Positions 61,000-64,000 of a DNA stretch of 64,000 nucleotides are shown here, piece after piece. The stretch comes from Exiguobacterium qingdaonense (GTDB lineage Bacteria > Bacillota > Bacilli > Exiguobacteriales > Exiguobacteriaceae). The translations under genes were made by a program, and so were the position numbers. Within the stretch, counting starts at the first letter, position 1, and each line of letters opens with the position of its first letter. Location: positions 558,001 to 622,000 of the forward strand of contig NZ_JACSKY010000001.1 of the NCBI RefSeq assembly GCF_018617855.1, read 5' to 3'. The notes beneath the pieces are model-generated. The model made no database searches and was not told where the DNA came from. It saw nothing but the letters and a program-made list of their open reading frames with translations.

Positions 61000-61965
61000 T
61001 TAGCTATTGACGAGGTGCTTTCGGAACTCTTCTGTCAACATCGGCACGACATCGAACAAGTCACCGACGATCCCATAGTCAGCGATACTAAAGATGTTCG
61101 CCTCCGGATCTTTGTTGATGGCGACGATGACTTTGGCGTTACTCATCCCAGCCAAATGTTGAATCGCCCCAGAGATCCCACATGCGATATAAAGGTCCGG
61201 TGTGACGACTTTACCCGTCTGTCCGATTTGTAGCGCATAATCACAATAGTCGGCATCACATGCTCCACGTGAAGCACCGACCGCTCCGCCAAGGAGTTCT
61301 GCCAATTCTTCGAGCGGCTTGAATCCGTCCTCGCTCTTGACGCCACGTCCCCCTGCGACGATGACTTTCGCTTCAGCCAAGTCAACTTTCCCGGTCGCCT
61401 TACGAACGACTTCTTTGACGATCATCGAAAGATCTTTCAGTTCGACCGCCGGCGTTTCAACCGAGACGCTCGCGCCAGCTTGTCGTGCTGGAGCGTCAAT
61501 GTTATTTGGACGAATCGTGAAGAACATGACCGAATCTTTGAACTTCACTTTCTCGAACGCCTTACCTGAGTAAATCGGGCGAACGAACTCTGCATCACGT
61601 CCCGACCCTTCGATTGAGACGACGTCACTGATGAGTCCGGCGTCGAGGCGCGCCGCAAGCTTCGGTGCGATATCTTTCCCGAGGGCCGTGTGCCCAAGGA
61701 CGATCATCTCCGGACTCTCCTGCTCGATCAATTGACGGAGCACTTGTCCATAGCCGTCAGGTGTATAGTGTTTAAGGCGATCGTCTTCGACGACGAGGAC
61801 GCGGCTTGCGCCATATTCCCCAAGTTCTTGTGCGAGTGATTGCACGTGATCCCCAATCACGACTGCCGTCACATCATCTGTCAATTGTTTCGCCGCAGCG
61901 ATGGCTTCGAATGATACGTTACGTAACGCGCCTTCACGCGCTTCTGCGAGTACTAAAGCTTTCAT
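61000..61965 (-). CDS. etfA: Electron transfer flavoprotein alpha subunit
   Basis: 321 aa; with EtfB it carries electrons from acyl-CoA dehydrogenases to the quinone pool. The C-terminal FAD domain has GGRGVKSEDGFKPLEELAEL (about 205-224), the QIGQTGKVVTPDLYIACGIS run and AINKDPEANIFSIADYGIVG (about 284-303). Follows etfB by 14 bases. Confidence 0.97.
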   Translation of the reverse strand: MKALVLAEAREGALRNVSFEAIAAAKQLTDDVTAVVIGDHVQSLAQELGEYGASRVLVVEDDRLKHYTPDGYGQVLRQLIEQESPEMIVLGHTALGKDIAPKLAARLDAGLISDVVSIEGSGRDAEFVRPIYSGKAFEKVKFKDSVMFFTIRPNNIDAPARQAGASVSVETPAVELKDLSMIVKEVVRKATGKVDLAEAKVIVAGGRGVKSEDGFKPLEELAELLGGAVGASRGACDADYCDYALQIGQTGKVVTPDLYIACGISGAIQHLAGMSNAKVIVAINKDPEANIFSIADYGIVGDLFDVVPMLTEEFRKHLVNS

Positions 61966-61979
61966 CTATGATCTCCCCC

Positions 61980-62753
61980 TTAAATGACTTTCGCTTCCGT
62001 GCGAAGAAGTTGTACGAGTTCACTCACTTGTGACGACACGTCCCCTTCTAAAATACGGCCGGCTTTCTTCTCTTCCGGTAAGAAGCGTTCAATCGTCTCA
62101 ATCTTCGCCTCGATCTCATCCTCATCGAGATCGATGTCCATCAGTTCGAGTTCTTCGAGCGGCTTCTTCTTCGCTTTCATGATTCCCGGTAAGCTCGGGT
62201 AACGCGGTTCGTTCAACCCTTGCTGCGCTGTCACGAGGAGCGGGAGTGAGACTTCGATGACTTCTGTATCCCCCTCGACGTCACGTGTGACCGTTGCCGT
62301 CGAACCGTCGATTTCAATGTCAGTGATCGTCGTCACGTAGTTCATGTCGAGAAGTTCTGCGACGCGTGGGGCGACTTGCCCGCTCCCGCCATCGATTGCG
62401 ACGTTCCCTGCAAAGATGAGGTCGGCGTCTTGTTCTTTCAAGTACGTCGCGAGCACTTTAGAAATCGTGACGTGATCCGCATCTTCGACATCGTCTTCGA
62501 TCGAGATGCGAACGGCCTTGTCCGCCCCCATCGCGAGCGCCGTGCGAAGTTCTTTATCCGCGTCTTCCGGCCCTACCGTGACGACCGTGATCTCTCCCCC
62601 GAGTGCGTCACGTTTTTGAATCGCTTCTTCGACCGCGTATTCGTCATACGGGTTGATGATGAATTCAGCGCCGTCTTCTTGAATTTCCCCATTCTCAAGC
62701 TGAATCGCTTCCTCTGTATCAAACGTACGTTTCAGCAAAACAAAAATATTCAT
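61980..62753 (-). CDS. etfB: Electron transfer flavoprotein beta subunit
   Basis: 257 aa. MNIFVLLKRTFDTEE at the start, NPYDEYAVEEAIQKRD (about 34-49), AGNVAIDGGSGQVAPRVAEL (about 115-134) and LPLLVTAQQGLNEPRYPSLP near 170-195 are family marks. ATG at 62753 with AGGGGGA. A FadR-like site lies 34 bases upstream, so etfBA is probably part of the fatty acid degradation regulon. Confidence 0.97.
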   Translation of the reverse strand: MNIFVLLKRTFDTEEAIQLENGEIQEDGAEFIINPYDEYAVEEAIQKRDALGGEITVVTVGPEDADKELRTALAMGADKAVRISIEDDVEDADHVTISKVLATYLKEQDADLIFAGNVAIDGGSGQVAPRVAELLDMNYVTTITDIEIDGSTATVTRDVEGDTEVIEVSLPLLVTAQQGLNEPRYPSLPGIMKAKKKPLEELELMDIDLDEDEIEAKIETIERFLPEEKKAGRILEGDVSSQVSELVQLLRTEAKVI

Positions 62754-62786
62754 GGTGAATCCCCCTTTAGTCAATTCTTCCCATCA

Positions 62787-62804
62787 TTCATGAATCAGCA
62801 TTCA
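62787..62804 (-). promoter_or_regulatory. Second, imperfect FadR-like operator upstream of etfB
   Basis: Minus-strand TGAATGCTGATTCATGAA keeps the full left half and the TCAT of the right half of the FadR consensus TGAATGANTANTCATTCA. It lies between the fadR stop and the etfB start. Confidence 0.55.
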
Positions 62805-62832
62805 TTTTTTGAGCTAGTGATAGGGCTCACCG

Positions 62833-63411
62833 TTAAGTAAGCCCCTTTTTTAACATATGATGCACGTTCGGAAGCGTCGATAGAAGATCATACTTGAAAC
62901 CACTCGCCATCCAACTCGTCACAACTTCGTCGATTGTGCCGAAAATCATTTGACGGGCGAGGCGATAATCTAAATCCTTGTCGAACTCCCCTGTCTCGAT
63001 GCCGTGTTTGACGACAGAATCAATCAAATTCAAATATGGCTTGAGCACTTCCCCGATTTTTTGACGAAGTACTAAGTTCGACTGTCGCAGCTCGATTTGC
63101 GTCACGACGGCAAGGTCGTAATCGATAGACAGTTGTTTTACATGTGATTCGATCAATCGGTATAACTTCATCTCGGCCGTCGCCTCGTTCTCGATCTGTT
63201 GTTTCGAGTAATCGATGAACAACCCCATCTTCGTCTGGAACAACTCGATTAAGAGATGTTCCTTGTTTTTGAAATACAAGTAAATCGTGCCATCCGCGAC
63301 ACCCGCCTCTTTGGCGATGGCTGTCACCTTTGCACCGTGATAGCCATGGTTTGCAATCACTTTGACCGCCGCATCAATGATTCGGTCACTTTTCGAAATG
63401 TTATTTGTCAT
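62833..63411 (-). CDS. fadR: FadR, TetR-family repressor of fatty acid degradation
   Basis: 192 aa. The N-terminal helix-turn-helix is IIDAAVKVIANHGYHGAKVT plus AIAKEAGVADGTIYLYFKNK (about 11-51). The C-terminal helical domain should bind long-chain acyl-CoA, which releases the repressor from DNA. ATG at 63411 with AAGGAG ten bases upstream. An operator of the FadR type overlaps its own promoter, so autoregulation is likely. Corresponds to B. subtilis fadR (ysiA), between lcfA and fadB; fadB is missing here. Confidence 0.92.
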   Translation of the reverse strand: MTNNISKSDRIIDAAVKVIANHGYHGAKVTAIAKEAGVADGTIYLYFKNKEHLLIELFQTKMGLFIDYSKQQIENEATAEMKLYRLIESHVKQLSIDYDLAVVTQIELRQSNLVLRQKIGEVLKPYLNLIDSVVKHGIETGEFDKDLDYRLARQMIFGTIDEVVTSWMASGFKYDLLSTLPNVHHMLKKGLT

Positions 63412-63442
63412 AAACCCCAAGCTCCTTACCGCTGCAGAAAAA

Positions 63443-63460
63443 TGAATGATGGTTCATTCA
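63443..63460. promoter_or_regulatory. FadR operator
   Basis: TGAATGATGGTTCATTCA: perfect 7-bp arms around a 4-base centre, matching the FadR consensus arms. It begins seven bases downstream of the -10 box and covers the transcription start of the fadR promoter. Confidence 0.88.
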
Positions 63461-63466
63461 TTTATT

Positions 63467-63494
63467 ATTCTATCACGCGTAGGCTCGGTGTCAA
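63467..63494 (-). promoter_or_regulatory. Promoter of fadR (and probably etfBA)
   Basis: Minus-strand TTGACA (63489-63494), a 16-base spacer and TAGAAT (63467-63472). The -35 box overlaps the stop codon of the acyl-CoA ligase gene. Confidence 0.85.
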
Positions 63495-64000
63495 CTGCTT
63501 TGTTTCACTTGCTTCGCCTTCTCTTCATCAACGAGGACGCGGCGTAAAATCTTACCGACGAACGTCTTCGGCAACTCGTCACGGAACTCATACATCTTCG
63601 GTACTTTATAGGCTGCGAGCTTTTCACGGCAATGCTTATCAAATTCCTCTTCTGTCACACTCATGCCGTCACGAAGCACGATGAACGCCTTGACCGTCTC
63701 ACCGCGGTACGGGTCTGGTACACCGATACAGACCGCTTCCTTGACGGCAGGATGTTCATAGAGCACTTCCTCGATCTCACGAGGGTAAACGTTAAAGCCA
63801 CCAGCGATGATCATGTCTTTCTTCCGGTCGACGATATAGAAAAATCCGTCCTCGCCCATATAACCGAGGTCACCCGTCGCAAGCCAACCGTCTTTCAAGA
63901 CGGCCGCCGTCTCCTCCGGCTTTTGCCAGTACCCTTTCATCACTTGTGGTCCCTGAAGCATCACTTCACCAATCTCCCCGATGTCTGCTTCCGTTTCTCC
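63491..64000 (-). CDS. lcfA: Long-chain fatty acid-CoA ligase (C-terminal 169 residues; 5' end outside window)
   Basis: The frame is open through the right edge of the window. Adenylate-forming enzyme C-terminal part: [25 protein letters not shown], then the hinge [21 protein letters not shown] (20-residue core: [20 protein letters not shown]) and the catalytic-lysine region [14 protein letters not shown] near the end. It activates fatty acids for import and beta-oxidation. B. subtilis lcfA occupies the same place upstream of fadR. Confidence 0.93.
   Translation of the reverse strand, partial: GETEADIGEIGEVMLQGPQVMKGYWQKPEETAAVLKDGWLATGDLGYMGEDGFFYIVDRKKDMIIAGGFNVYPREIEEVLYEHPAVKEAVCIGVPDPYRGETVKAFIVLRDGMSVTEEEFDKHCREKLAAYKVPKMYEFRDELPKTFVGKILRRVLVDEEKAKQVKQSS

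Noticed and set aside
1-64000. CRISPR array, prophage or complete insertion sequence
   Set aside because: No regularly spaced repeat set, phage structural gene or transposase frame was seen. The only mobile-element hint is the 19-bp inverted repeat at 54265-54323.

Overview
The window looks like chromosomal core sequence from a low-to-mid GC, non-sporulating member of the Bacillales, most likely Exiguobacterium. This is an inference from gene content and order, frequent TTG/GTG starts behind strong Shine-Dalgarno sequences, and the absence of sporulation genes from blocks where Bacillus subtilis carries them. Almost everything is transcribed leftward (minus strand).

Layout, left to right. 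(1) 1-4.0 kb: mreC start, mreB, two small membrane genes, a DUF3139 gene, radC and maf. (2) 4.2-16.1 kb: a type IV pilus cluster. The minus-strand part holds a VanW-like protein, a small membrane protein, PilB, PilT, PilC, a major prepilin, a prepilin peptidase, a fused PilM-PilN protein and PilO. The divergent plus-strand part holds two minor prepilins and a PilX-like protein. (3) 16.2-23.97 kb: an ankyrin-like protein, a 1247-aa secreted protein with Ig-like modules, folC, then selO and an ASCH gene on the plus strand. (4) 24-33.1 kb: a lipoprotein, valS behind a T-box leader, and the haem genes hemA, hemC, hemD, hemB, hemL. (5) 33.3-41.3 kb: an AI-2E family permease, engB, lon, clpX, tig and a YsoA-like TPR gene. 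(6) 41.45-41.81 kb: a tRNA-Arg(UCU) gene split by a 284-nt group I intron. (7) 41.9-51.8 kb: a YsnB-like phosphoesterase, rdgB, rph, murI, ptsH, a YsmA-like thioesterase, sdhBAC, yslB, an AadA-like nucleotidyltransferase and uvrC. (8) 51.9-54.4 kb: a flavin disulfide oxidoreductase and an AT-rich island with a broken ORF, a 27-residue membrane peptide and long inverted repeats. (9) 54.4-60.2 kb: a complete seven-gene Mrp antiporter operon. (10) 60.5-64 kb: trxA, etfA, etfB, fadR and the 3' part of a long-chain acyl-CoA ligase gene, with a clear FadR operator.

The gene order follows the B. subtilis lcfA-to-mreB segment closely, but the sporulation or germination genes known at these positions (gerE, gerM, lonB, spoVID, ysxE, spoIIB) are missing, and so are hemX, fadB and lysC. 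New genes fill several of these joints: the Mrp operon, the AT-rich island, the AI-2E permease, selO/ASCH and the pilus cluster.

The most striking item is the intron in tRNA-Arg(UCU), inserted between anticodon bases U34 and C35. P2, P3, P7 and P8 pairings can be read directly from the sequence, together with a canonical S strand and a terminal G. I know group I introns from other bacterial tRNAs, but not from this tRNA in Firmicutes. No database search was possible, so novelty is unverified.
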